A DNA stretch of 64,000 nucleotides from assembly GCF_000585415.1 (NCBI RefSeq), contig NZ_KK073876.1:1237810-1301809 (forward strand), read 5' to 3'. Positions 24,140-32,364 of this stretch are shown piece by piece. The notes beneath the pieces were generated by a model. That model was not told the origin of the DNA. It saw nothing but the letters and a program-made list of their open reading frames with translations, and did no database searches. The stretch comes from Sphingomonas jaspsi DSM 18422 (GTDB taxonomy: Bacteria > Pseudomonadota > Alphaproteobacteria > Sphingomonadales > Sphingomonadaceae). Positions within the stretch are counted from its first letter, which is position 1; every line of letters starts with the position of its first letter. The position numbers were made by a program, and so were the translations under genes.

Positions 24140-24919
24140 GTGACAAGCGCGATCATCCTGTCGGCGCTGGCGATGACCCTGATCGTCGCGGTGCGATATC
24201 TCATCAGCAGCGGCATCTTCGCCGCGCTGACCCATCGCCGCTTTCCCGGTCGGCTGGCGGGACAGGCAAAGCAAGTGCGGATGGAAATCGGCTGGAGCCT
24301 CGCGTCCGCGGCCATTTACGGCATTCCCGCCGGGGTCGTCGCCTGGGGTTGGCAGGACCGGGGCTGGACGAAAATCTACACCGACGCCTCGGCCTATCCG
24401 TGGTGGTGGATGCCTCTGTCGGTGCTCGCGTACCTCCTTGCGCACGACACCTGGTTCTACTGGACCCACCGCCTGATGCACCGCCCGGCCTGGTTCAGGG
24501 CGATGCACGCGGTGCATCACGCCAGCCGCCCGCCCACCGCATGGGCGGCGATGAGCTTCCATCCGTGGGAAGCGATCAGCGGCGCGATCGTCATCCCGCT
24601 GCTGGTGTTCCTCATCCCCATCCACGTCGCGATGCTCGGCCTCGTCCTCACCATCATGACGGTGATGGGCGTGACAAATCACATGGGATGGGAGATGTTT
24701 CCGCGGGGGCTCGTACATGGGCCGTTAGGAAATTGGCTGATAACGGCGAGCCATCATGAACTTCATCACCAAAAATACCGCTGCAACTACGGCCTCTACT
24801 TCCGCCTCTGGGACCGCCTCTGCGGCACCGACGAAGGCCTGGGCCAATTCGCGCCGGCTAAGCCTCGCGCTGCTCGCCCTGCCGCTGGTGGCGGCGAGCC
24901 CGGCCGGGCCGAAGGCTGA
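24140..24919 (+). CDS. Sterol desaturase / fatty acid hydroxylase superfamily protein
   Basis: 259-residue membrane di-iron oxygenase. Histidine clusters are HDTWFYWTHRLMH (about residues 108-120), HAVHH (about 130-134) and HHELHH (about 206-211), embedded among four hydrophobic segments. Beside crtY it is a candidate for a further carotenoid ring hydroxylase (such as a 2,2'-hydroxylase making nostoxanthin), but lipid hydroxylation is equally possible. It is divergent from crtY. The last 164 nt overlap the next gene in another frame. Confidence 0.8.
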   Translation: MTSAIILSALAMTLIVAVRYLISSGIFAALTHRRFPGRLAGQAKQVRMEIGWSLASAAIYGIPAGVVAWGWQDRGWTKIYTDASAYPWWWMPLSVLAYLLAHDTWFYWTHRLMHRPAWFRAMHAVHHASRPPTAWAAMSFHPWEAISGAIVIPLLVFLIPIHVAMLGLVLTIMTVMGVTNHMGWEMFPRGLVHGPLGNWLITASHHELHHQKYRCNYGLYFRLWDRLCGTDEGLGQFAPAKPRAARPAAGGGEPGRAEG

Positions 24920-25286
24920 CCTTACCGTCAGCGTGGAAGGGCTGCGCAACGATCATGGCGCGGTGATGCTGTGCCTCACCCGTCGCGGCGAGGCGCAGTT
25001 CCTGCAATGCAACCAGGATCCGGCGAAGGTGTCGCGCGTCGTCCCCGCCGGCCAGTCGAAGGCGATCCTGTTCGAAGGGCTGGAGCCCGGCGACTACAGC
25101 GTGATGATGGTCCATGACGAAAATCGCAACGGCAAGCTCGACAAGATGATGGGCATCCCCAAGGAAGGCTTCGCCTTTTCGCGCAACCCCGCGATCCGCA
25201 TGGGCCCGCCGCACTATGCCGACGTCCATTTCATGCTGACCCCCGGCGCCCACCGCCAGGTGCTACACGTCAAATATCTGCTGTAA
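24756..25286 (+). CDS. DUF2141-like secreted protein
   Basis: Up to 176 residues. The mature part DLTVSVEGLRNDHGAVMLCLTR...FEGLEPGDYSVMMVHDENRNGKLDKMMGIPKEGFAFSRN is the DUF2141 pattern (beta-sandwich, with an acidic DENRNGKLD loop). A hydrophobic stretch RRLSLALLALPLVAASPAG serves as signal peptide. The only ATG in frame is 24756, well inside the upstream gene, giving an odd Thr/Ala/Ser-rich 33-residue head. The true start may be a non-ATG codon near 24860. Start uncertain, gene likely real. Confidence 0.72.
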   Translation: MNFITKNTAATTASTSASGTASAAPTKAWANSRRLSLALLALPLVAASPAGPKADLTVSVEGLRNDHGAVMLCLTRRGEAQFLQCNQDPAKVSRVVPAGQSKAILFEGLEPGDYSVMMVHDENRNGKLDKMMGIPKEGFAFSRNPAIRMGPPHYADVHFMLTPGAHRQVLHVKYLL

Positions 25287-25302
25287 TCGGCCAGCGCACG
25301 CC

Positions 25303-25317
25303 AAGTTGCGGCAACTT
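25303..25317. promoter_or_regulatory. Inverted repeat AAGTTG-CGG-CAACTT upstream of the four-gene operon
   Basis: Perfect 6-bp arms with a 3-bp centre, 129 bp before the patatin gene, in an otherwise A/T-rich intergenic stretch (25287-25445). It may be an operator or the stem of a weak terminator for the DUF2141 gene; no T-run follows directly. Confidence 0.35.
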
Positions 25318-25445
25318 CTGTGCCGCTTAAATTGAACTTGAATCAATAAAATACTATGGTCGCCGCGCCGAATCGCCCGCGAATGCTTGGGGGCGTTTGC
25401 GCATGAGACTGGCGATACATTCGATCGATTGCCGACCCGCGCGGC

Positions 25446-26582
25446 GTGGCTAGCGCGGCGCGGGAGGCGCATCGCCGCAAGGTGGGGCTCGCCCTGTCGG
25501 GCGGCGGGTTTCGCGCCGTGCTGTTCCATGTCGGCGCGCTCTGGCGCCTCGCTGAACTGGGCATCCTGGCGCAGCTCGACCGGGTGTCGAGCGTGTCGGG
25601 CGGATCGATCGCCGCGGGACGACTGGCATCCTGCTGGGCGCAATGGGCCGCCGACCCGACCGTCGAGCGCTATCGCGCGCTGATCGCCGATCCGCTCGAC
25701 CATTTTTGCACCCAGCATGTCGATGCGGTGGCGATCAGCCGCGGGGCGCTATCGCCCTTCCGCACCGCCGCCGACGTGCTCGAGGAAATTTACGCGCACG
25801 ACCTGTTCGACACGACGCTCGACCGGCTGCCCGACCATCCCGCCTTCATCTTTTGCGCGACCAATATGCAGACCGGCCGCCTGTTCCGCTTTTCGAAGAA
25901 GCGACTTGCCGATTACCGCCTCGGTGAAATCCGTTCCCCGGCGCTGCCGCTCGCGCGGGCGGTCGCCGCATCGTCGGCCTTTCCGCCGATGCTATCGCCG
26001 GTCATCCTCAAGGACCTTGGCGATTTCCAGCCGTGGGACGGGGCCGACCTCAACGGCGATCCGCACTACACCCGCAAGATCGTCCTCGCCGACGGCGGCG
26101 TCTACGACAATCTCGGTCTCGAGCAGGTTTGGGGCAGGACCGACTTTTGCCTGGTCAGCGATGCCGGCGCGCCGTTCGCGGTCGGACCCAACCCGGGCAA
26201 TGACTGGGTTCGCCAGCCGATGCGCGCGCTCGATATCGCCACCGACCAGAGCCGGGGCCTGCGCAAGCGCTGGTTGATCGACATGGCCAACGCGGGCCGG
26301 TTCAAGGGCGCCTATTGGGGCATCGACACCGACATCGCCGACTATCAGCTCAGCGATACGATGCCCGCCGACCCCAATGTCGTCGACCCGCTGGCGCGCA
26401 TCCGCACGCGGCTCGACCCCTTCGGCGACGCGGATCGCGGGCGGCTGACCAACTGGGGCTATGCGCTGGCCGACGCGGCGATCCGTAAATATGCGCCGGG
26501 CCTCATCGCGCATACCGCGCCGCCGGCCTGGCCGCGTCCGGCTTACCGGCTTTTCCATGCCGCCAACGGAGCAACGCCATGA
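25446..26582 (+). CDS. Patatin-like phospholipase (first gene of four-gene operon)
   Basis: 378-residue serine lipid hydrolase. The oxyanion-hole motif SGGGFRA is at residues 18-24. The nucleophile is Ser51 in SSVSGGS, where the usual first Gly of G-x-S-x-G is Ser. The dyad Asp is in LADGGVYDN (about residues 218-226). There is no signal peptide, so the enzyme should act in the cytoplasm or at the inner leaflet. The start is GTG 25446; the ATG at 25403 is out of frame. Its stop overlaps the next gene by 4 bp. Family assignment is strong; role in this operon unknown. Confidence 0.88.
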   Translation: MASAAREAHRRKVGLALSGGGFRAVLFHVGALWRLAELGILAQLDRVSSVSGGSIAAGRLASCWAQWAADPTVERYRALIADPLDHFCTQHVDAVAISRGALSPFRTAADVLEEIYAHDLFDTTLDRLPDHPAFIFCATNMQTGRLFRFSKKRLADYRLGEIRSPALPLARAVAASSAFPPMLSPVILKDLGDFQPWDGADLNGDPHYTRKIVLADGGVYDNLGLEQVWGRTDFCLVSDAGAPFAVGPNPGNDWVRQPMRALDIATDQSRGLRKRWLIDMANAGRFKGAYWGIDTDIADYQLSDTMPADPNVVDPLARIRTRLDPFGDADRGRLTNWGYALADAAIRKYAPGLIAHTAPPAWPRPAYRLFHAANGATP

Positions 26583-28678
26583 CCAACGGCAGCAGCTGCC
26601 TCATCCCGCGCCCATCGATCCGTCGCCTTCGCGTGTTTGCCTTCGATCCGCAGGCGTCGACCGAGCTCGATACGGCGGTCATCAACGATGCAATGGTCGA
26701 ACTGCCGTGGGAAGGCGACTGGGAAGACCCGGTCACCCCCGGCCCGGTCAACGAATATGTCGAAGTCGTCGACTACGATCCCACCAGCCGCTGCTTCTAC
26801 TGCCCGCTCGATCTCAACGACCCCAACCTGCTGGCGCAGAACGGGCTGCCGCCGTCGGACGGCAATCCGCAATTCCACCAGCAGATGGTGTTCGCGGTGG
26901 TGATGAAGACAGTGCGGGCGTTCGAACGGGCGCTCGGCCGGCAGATCTTCTGGATGCGCGAAGGGGCGCAGGCCAAGGTGACGTCAGGCACCCGCCGCGA
27001 AGGCGACTATCCCGATTTCGTGCGCCGCCTGCGCATCTATCCGCACGCGATGCGCGAGGAGAATGCCTTTTACAGCCCGCAAAAATGCGCGCTGCTGTTC
27101 GGCTATTTCCGCGGCGCACCGGCGCGCGACGGGCGGGGCGGGGGCTGGGTGTTCACCTGCCTCAGCCAGGATATCATCGCGCACGAAACGACCCACGCCA
27201 TCCTGCACGGTTTCTGGCGGCGGTCGGTGGAATCGACCAACGTCGACTCCTTGGCTTTCCACGAAGGCTTCGCCGACATCGTCGCGCTACTGCAGCATTT
27301 CTCGTCGCGGCAGGTGGTCGAGCATGAGCTGGCCAAGTCGGGCGGGACGCTGCGGTCGGTCGGACTATTGACCGGCCTTGCCCAGCAATTCGGCCGCGCG
27401 ACCGGCCGCGAAGGACCGCTCCGCTTCGCCTTAAAACTGCTGATTGACGAGGAAAAGGCGCTGGCCGAAAACAAGCCGCTCGACCCCGACCGGCATCGCG
27501 ACGTCACACGGCCGCACCAGCGCGGGCAGATCCTGGTCGCGGCGGTGTTCGATGCCTTCGTCACCATCTTCGAAAAGCGGACCGACGACCTGTTCCGGAT
27601 CGCCGGACGCGTCCGCGGCGACGGCGTGGTGCTGTCGGCCGAACTGGTGACGCGGCTGGCCGAAGAGGCCGAAAAGGCGGCGGACCAGGTGCTGCGGATG
27701 TGCATCCGGGCGCTCGATTACCTGCCGCCGGTCGACGCCAATTTCGGCGAATATCTGCGCGCCATCATCACCGCCGACACCGACCTGGTGGCCAACGACC
27801 GACTGCATTACCGGACCGCCTTCGCCGAAGCCTTTTCCAAGCGCGGCATCCGTGTCGAAGGGCAGAGCTTCTCCTCGACCGAAACGCTTTGCTGGGAACC
27901 GCCGGAGCCTTTTTCGGGCGGCCGCAAGGATGCGACCAAGACCGCCGAAGCCTCCCTTTTTGAAATCCTCAGCCATCTGCAATTGTCTGTCAGCTACGGG
28001 CCGCAAGCCAGCGACGCGGCAGCGCACTGGATCGGCGGCGACATGGAAAGCGGGCCCGACGACCTCAGCGGCCAGCATTTCTTCGGCGGCGAGGCCTATC
28101 AGCGCGCCGGCGCCAAGCGCAATCTTCGCGACCTCGCCATGATGGTGGTGCGCGCCAACCAGGCGAAGATGCACAGCTGGCTCAACGCTGACAGCCCGCT
28201 CGACCCCGATTGGGAACGGCTGCTGGGCATCAAGTTCAAATTCGATCCCAAGATGCAGACCATCCGCAAGGATCCGCGCAGCGACAGCCTGCGGTTCGAG
28301 GTGCAGAGCGTGCGGGTTTCGCGCCGCGATTCCCCCGACGGCGAGACGCTTTACCAGCTGATCGTGCAGGTCGTGCAGTCGCGCCGCGGCTATCTCGATC
28401 CCGCCGTCCAGGCCAAGGCCGACCGCGGCGAGCTCGACCTCAACGACGAGCATAACCGCCGCGGCGATTTCACCTTCCGCGGCGGGGCGACGCTGATCGT
28501 CGACCTGCGCGACGGGCGGGTGACGCGCGTCATCCGCAAGCGGATCGACGACGAACGGCGGCTGAAGCAGGTGCGCGCCTTCAAGCTGGGCGATCCCAAT
28601 GCGCTGCGCTTTGACGACACGCCGCGCAGCGCCGTCGCCGAACCCTTCGCCATGCTGCATCGGGGAGACGATCGATGA
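26579..28678 (+). CDS. Gluzincin-type zinc metallopeptidase-like protein
   Basis: 699 residues. HETTH at 202-206 (in DIIAHETTHAILHGF) followed by ExxxD in FHEGFADIVALL (Glu229, Asp233) is the thermolysin-like gluzincin arrangement with two His and one Glu as zinc ligands. The region before it (QQMVFAVVMKTVRAFERALGRQIFW) is helical and the remaining about 450 residues match nothing I recognise. They are charged, with KFKFDPKMQTIRKDP and a strand-rich C-terminus. There is no signal or propeptide, so it is not a classical secreted thermolysin. Both ends overlap neighbours by 4 bp. Confidence 0.8.
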   Translation: MTNGSSCLIPRPSIRRLRVFAFDPQASTELDTAVINDAMVELPWEGDWEDPVTPGPVNEYVEVVDYDPTSRCFYCPLDLNDPNLLAQNGLPPSDGNPQFHQQMVFAVVMKTVRAFERALGRQIFWMREGAQAKVTSGTRREGDYPDFVRRLRIYPHAMREENAFYSPQKCALLFGYFRGAPARDGRGGGWVFTCLSQDIIAHETTHAILHGFWRRSVESTNVDSLAFHEGFADIVALLQHFSSRQVVEHELAKSGGTLRSVGLLTGLAQQFGRATGREGPLRFALKLLIDEEKALAENKPLDPDRHRDVTRPHQRGQILVAAVFDAFVTIFEKRTDDLFRIAGRVRGDGVVLSAELVTRLAEEAEKAADQVLRMCIRALDYLPPVDANFGEYLRAIITADTDLVANDRLHYRTAFAEAFSKRGIRVEGQSFSSTETLCWEPPEPFSGGRKDATKTAEASLFEILSHLQLSVSYGPQASDAAAHWIGGDMESGPDDLSGQHFFGGEAYQRAGAKRNLRDLAMMVVRANQAKMHSWLNADSPLDPDWERLLGIKFKFDPKMQTIRKDPRSDSLRFEVQSVRVSRRDSPDGETLYQLIVQVVQSRRGYLDPAVQAKADRGELDLNDEHNRRGDFTFRGGATLIVDLRDGRVTRVIRKRIDDERRLKQVRAFKLGDPNALRFDDTPRSAVAEPFAMLHRGDDR

Positions 28679-30177
28679 GCATCAAATCGGTCAAGGTCCG
28701 GATGTACAAGCAGCTGCTGGGCGACTGCTTCCTGCTGACCGTCGAAGGCGAGGAGGGCAAACCGACCTATGTCCTCATCGACTGCGGCATCCTGCAGAAT
28801 GTCGACGGCGCGAAGGAGCGGATGATTGCGATCGCGAACGACATCCGCGACACGACCGGCGGCTTCGTCGACCTGCTGATCGTCACCCACGAACATTTCG
28901 ACCATGTCAGCGGCTTCGTCCATGCCAAGGACATCCTGCTCGATCCCGACATCGTCAAATATGGCGAGGTCTGGATGGCCTGGACCGAAAACCCCGACGA
29001 CGATCGGGCGCGGGAACTTCGGCAGAGTTTCAACGACCGCAAGCTGGCGATGACCAATGTCGCGCTGGCGCTGGGGGAAAGCGGGCACGGCGACCTCGTC
29101 AATCCGATGCTGCAGGACTTGCAGAAATTCATCGGCCCGCTGGAGCCCGCGCCCACGGGATTGTCGGTCGCGCCGCAGGGCCGGTTGACGGTCGCGCGGG
29201 TGATGGACGAGGTGAAGAAGGCCGCCGCCAAGGTCGCCTACCAGCTGCCCGGCGCGGTGACCGCCATCCCCGGCAAGGCCTCGCTGCCTGCCGCGATCCT
29301 GGCACCGCCCAAAATCGACAGCCGCCTGTTCAAGGATTTGCCCAGCAAGGGCGATGCGCGCGAAACCTACCTGGCCGAACAGCACCTCCAATTCTCGCTG
29401 CTCGGCCTTGATCCGGACGGCGACGGCACTGCGCTCGATCGGGCAACGCCGTTCGCGCCGCGCTTTTCCAAAAACCTCGAACCGAACGCCGACAGCGCGA
29501 CCAAATGGGGCAAGGAGAAAGGCAATGCGCGGGCCTGGGTCCATGCCCATTATTTCGCGCAGCACGACGCCGAACATCGCGACCAGCATTACCGCATGAT
29601 CGACGACGTCTGGGCGGGATCGGCCTCGTCGCTGGCGCTGAAGCTCGACAGCGACACCAACAACACCAGCCTCGTCGTCGCCTTCCGTTTGCCCGACGGG
29701 AAGTTCCTGCTGTTCGCGGCCGATGCGCAGGTCGGCAACTGGCTGTCGTGGCACGACCAGAGCTATGCACTGGACGGCGAGACGCTGAGCGCGTCGGACA
29801 TCCTAAGCCGCACCATCCTCTACAAGGTCGGGCATCACGGCAGCCACAATGCCACGCTGAAGGCCAAGGGACTGGAGCTGATGGTCGATCCCGACCTGTC
29901 GGCCATGATCTCTACCGTCGAGACCATCGCCGAGGAGCAGGGGACACCGCCCGGCTGGCAGATGCCATACGACGGGGTGCGCAACGAATTGCTGCGACGC
30001 TGCAAGGGCCGCGTGCTGCGCGGCGACCGGATGTGGGCGAGCGACGACGACACCAAGCCATACCGCCCCGATGCCAGCTTCCAGGGCAGGCTCGACGAGG
30101 CGCACGACCTCTATGTCGAACTGCAAGTCTATCCCCGCGAAAAAACCCGCAAGGCCAAGAAAGGAAAGGGCAAATGA
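28675..30177 (+). CDS. Metallo-beta-lactamase-fold hydrolase, ComEC-like soluble type
   Basis: 500 residues. The metal motif THEHFDHVSGF (His72, His74, Asp76, His77) and the late motifs LLFAADAQVGNW and YKVGHHGSHNAT (about residue 385) are those of the MBL domain found in ComEC-like proteins. No membrane segments are present, so it is a free-standing enzyme. A long insertion of about 150 residues lies between the two halves of the fold, with a HAHYFAQHDAEHRDQHY stretch. It could hydrolyse nucleic acid, a cyclic nucleotide or another phosphoester; the sequence does not say. Translation coupled at both ends. Confidence 0.83.
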   Translation: MSIKSVKVRMYKQLLGDCFLLTVEGEEGKPTYVLIDCGILQNVDGAKERMIAIANDIRDTTGGFVDLLIVTHEHFDHVSGFVHAKDILLDPDIVKYGEVWMAWTENPDDDRARELRQSFNDRKLAMTNVALALGESGHGDLVNPMLQDLQKFIGPLEPAPTGLSVAPQGRLTVARVMDEVKKAAAKVAYQLPGAVTAIPGKASLPAAILAPPKIDSRLFKDLPSKGDARETYLAEQHLQFSLLGLDPDGDGTALDRATPFAPRFSKNLEPNADSATKWGKEKGNARAWVHAHYFAQHDAEHRDQHYRMIDDVWAGSASSLALKLDSDTNNTSLVVAFRLPDGKFLLFAADAQVGNWLSWHDQSYALDGETLSASDILSRTILYKVGHHGSHNATLKAKGLELMVDPDLSAMISTVETIAEEQGTPPGWQMPYDGVRNELLRRCKGRVLRGDRMWASDDDTKPYRPDASFQGRLDEAHDLYVELQVYPREKTRKAKKGKGK

Positions 30178-30947
30178 CGACCAACACCTTCGACAAACAG
30201 GCGACCCTGCAATTCATCGCCGGACTCGACATTCCGGAACGCGGCTTGATGGGTGCCGCCGATCCGCCCGACCTCGGCTTCGACGCGGCCAAGAAACAGG
30301 CGCTGACCGTCGGGTCCGACGTCATCTCCTTCGACGAGGGCGTGCCGGCCGAATTTCGCGAGGCAGTGTCGGACAGCGCGCTGCTCGCCCAGCTGGCGGT
30401 CGAAAAGAAGCTCGGCCGGGGCGGCGATCCGATCAAATATTTCGACGATTATTTCGCCATCCTCGCGCAGCTCGGTTGGGTCACGCAAATCTGGGACCAG
30501 GCCGAATATGAGCTCACCACGAAGGGCGCGACGGTGCACGAAGCGATCATCAAGGTGGTCGAAGCCTTCCTCGGCGATATCCACGGTGCGGCGGCGCTGG
30601 TGAAACTGACGCTGGAAAGCCTCGCCTCGATGGACGAGGATTCGAAGCAGATCCGGCTTTTCCAGCGCAATTCGCAAAATGCCGAGATCGGCCGCTTCCA
30701 GTTCACCATGGTCCACCAGGACGACACTGGCGGCCTGTTAGCCGAAGTCATGGCCTTCGCGCTCAACGCCGAGGAAAAGATCACCAAGATCCTGTTCTTC
30801 GATCTTACCAAGGCCAAGTCGAAGCTGCGCCGCAAGCAGGGCACCATGTCGCTCAATCGCACGCAGCTGGGCGCGGTCCTGCCGGCAATCCGCAACAAGG
30901 TGAGCGCCCACATCGCGGCCAACGTGGCGGCGATCGACGTCGATTGA
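30174..30947 (+). CDS. Unknown protein, fourth gene of the patatin-zincin-MBL operon
   Basis: 257 residues, ATG 30174 inside the MBL gene's stop (ATGA). The N-terminal half is helical and includes AEFREAVSDSALLAQLAVEKKLG and YFDDYFAILAQLGWVTQIWDQAEYEL (given in parts). The C-terminal about 90 residues look like an alpha/beta domain: FQFTMVHQDD, then KITKILFFDLTKAKSKLRRK, MSLNRTQLGAVLPAIRNKV. There are no membrane spans or catalytic motifs I can name. Its strict coupling to three hydrolases suggests a partner, sensor, inhibitor or target-binding subunit. Confidence 0.78.
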   Translation: MTTNTFDKQATLQFIAGLDIPERGLMGAADPPDLGFDAAKKQALTVGSDVISFDEGVPAEFREAVSDSALLAQLAVEKKLGRGGDPIKYFDDYFAILAQLGWVTQIWDQAEYELTTKGATVHEAIIKVVEAFLGDIHGAAALVKLTLESLASMDEDSKQIRLFQRNSQNAEIGRFQFTMVHQDDTGGLLAEVMAFALNAEEKITKILFFDLTKAKSKLRRKQGTMSLNRTQLGAVLPAIRNKVSAHIAANVAAIDVD

Positions 30948-30980
30948 ATGGTGCCGATAGGCAGGCGCGCTCGCCGACGC

Positions 30981-31030
30981 TGGTGACCCCTACGGGAATC
31001 GAACCCGTGTTTTCGCCGTGAGAGGGCGAC
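30981..31030 (-). pseudogene. 3' fragment of tRNA-Glu (anticodon CTC), attachment-site remnant
   Basis: The minus strand reads the anticodon arm (CGCCCTCTCACGGCG, anticodon CTC), variable loop, a perfect T-arm ACGGG TTCGATT CCCGT, and AGGGGTC with discriminator A and CCA. The acceptor 5' strand and D-arm are missing: sequence beyond 31030 does not pair. A 3'-half tRNA scar like this is the typical distal end of an element integrated in a tRNA gene. Polarity places the element to the right. Confidence 0.85.
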
Positions 31031-31194
31031 AACCTGGAGGTCCACGGACGTTGACGAATTTGTACGGATTCCCAGATTTCCGGTAAAAATGACGAAGTCC
31101 GCTATTGCGCTCGGACCATTTTTTCGCGACACTTATTACCGAAGTTTTACCGAGATTTGGGGTTGGGGCTTTGGGACGGGCGGTTCGGGACTAT

Positions 31195-31317
31195 AGATTG
31201 GAGTGCCGCTCTTCGCGTCTAAAGCTGGCCGTCCGAAGCGAGCCATACTGGCGTCTCATCAGTGAAGGATGCCATTTTGGCTACTTCAAAGGGAAGCGTG
31301 TCGGAAAGTGGGTCTGA
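31195..31317 (+). pseudogene. Decayed integrase N-terminus
   Basis: The frame reads SSRLKLAVRSEPYWRLISEG then CHFGYFKGKRVGKWV and stops at TGA 31315-31317. This is the N-terminal segment of alphaproteobacterial tyrosine integrases (R-x-K-L-x-x-R-x-x-PYW...G-x-x-x-GY-x-KGK...GKWV). No catalytic domain follows in any frame. It lies 165 bp from the tRNA-Glu scar, as expected for the integrase of that element, now inactive. Confidence 0.62.
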
Positions 31318-31830
31318 CCGTTTTTGGCCCAAAAAGGACCCTACGGCTTTATCTGGCCGAAAGCGGACAGTCAGCTTTTGGGAGCAGTAGTACGAAATCG
31401 GAAAGCCTAGCGCCAGTGAATGGCAAGAATCTGGCGGCACCCAGTGATCGTGGCGACCTGATTTCTTACCCGCTCGCTATCTTGCCACCGCTATTGCCTA
31501 CTATTGCTTCGACGCGATAGCGCCCTGCTGCAACGTTTGCGCTGTAGCGGCAAGCCATCGCTGCGTTCGCTATCCACAAGCGGCCGGCGGGATCTGGATT
31601 TAAATTTCGCTCACTGTTGTTACTCGCCATAGCTGCGAAATGGATCAACCGAGCTCTAGTTCCCTGCCTGCGCTAAGCCGTATTTGGGCCGTTAGCGGAC
31701 CGCCGGCTGTTCCGCTCGATCGACCCTTTTCAGTTATCGCACCAACCTGGCGGCAAAGACTGAGCGTCATGGCGGTTGCAATTCCGAACGAGCGAGCCGA
31801 GTTTGCGCGGACGAAGGAGAAGCAATCGAG
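31318..31830. other. Degenerate intergenic region after integrase remnant
   Basis: About 510 bp without a convincing gene; short ORFs on both strands lack start signals and known domains. It contains a copy of the TGGCCGAAAGCGGACAGTC motif (31353-31379) and a related GGGCCGTTAGCGGACCG (31685-31701). It looks like decayed island DNA. Confidence 0.5.
31353..31379. repeat. Dispersed repeat copy 1 (TGGCCGAAAGCGGACAGTC family)
   Basis: Reads CTGGCCGAAAGCGGACAGTC followed by AGCTTTT. The best matches in the window are 55941-55960 and 56917-56939; variant copies are at 53220-53241 and 57422-57446. Confidence 0.6.
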
Positions 31831-32250
31831 ATGTTATCGCAGAAGGCGCGTTACAGCATTAGGGCCCTGCAATATCTCGCGAAGCGCTATGGTGAAGGGT
31901 ATGTTCCCCTGAAGGACATTGTCGACGATCAGAACATCCCTGCCAAGTTCCTGACCGTCATCCTGTCCGAATTTTCCCGAACCGGGATTGTGGCCACCCA
32001 GCGGGGCCGCGAGGGAGGCTATCGCCTGGCGATCGCTCCAGTCGATATTCGCTATGGCGATATCGTGCGCCTGACGCGCGGCTCATTGGCGCTCGTCCCT
32101 TGTGCAAGTCGATTTGCCCATGAGAAATGCAAGAACTGCGTTGAAGAGAAACGGTGCACCCTGCGGCACCTGATGCTGAAGGTGCGTGACGATACAGCAG
32201 CCATCCTCGACCGCATAACCCTGGCAGACCCGATCGCACCCATCGAATGA
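31831..32250 (+). CDS. Rrf2 family transcriptional regulator
   Basis: 139 residues. The N-terminal winged helix MLSQKARYSIRALQYLAKR...KDIVDDQNIPAKFLTVILSEFSRTGIV followed by RGREGGYRLA is the Rrf2 signature. Cysteines in LVPCASRFAHEKCKNCVEEKRC (about residues 90-111) sit where IscR and NsrR carry an iron-sulfur cluster, so it may sense redox or sulfur state. It lies 114 bp upstream of the sulfate importer genes and is the obvious candidate regulator (cf. CymR, an Rrf2 protein that controls sulfur genes in Bacillus). Confidence 0.9.
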   Translation: MLSQKARYSIRALQYLAKRYGEGYVPLKDIVDDQNIPAKFLTVILSEFSRTGIVATQRGREGGYRLAIAPVDIRYGDIVRLTRGSLALVPCASRFAHEKCKNCVEEKRCTLRHLMLKVRDDTAAILDRITLADPIAPIE

Positions 32251-32306
32251 TCAGACTGGCGCTTTTGTCGATCGGGTGAACGAAATCCTATTGTCTATTG
32301 AATTAG

Positions 32307-32318
32307 TTGACATATCAA
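32307..32318. promoter_or_regulatory. TTGACATATCAA inverted repeat upstream of sulfate importer operon
   Basis: TTGA and TCAA flank CATA; the left half doubles as a consensus -35 element (TTGACA). Located 47 bp before the sbp start, in an A/T-rich island in the sequence. A repressor such as the adjacent Rrf2 protein could bind here (inference). Confidence 0.35.
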
Positions 32319-32364
32319 AAGCGCTCCCGGGCCCGATTCGCGGGCCCTGAAAAGGGCGACACCA

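Noticed and set aside
30955..31066. Complete tRNA at the tRNA-Glu-like sequence
   Set aside because: The 5' acceptor strand and D-arm are missing; only the 3' half matches.
31466..31648. 60-codon minus ORF in the decayed region
   Set aside because: No domain, no start signal; lies in degenerate island DNA.
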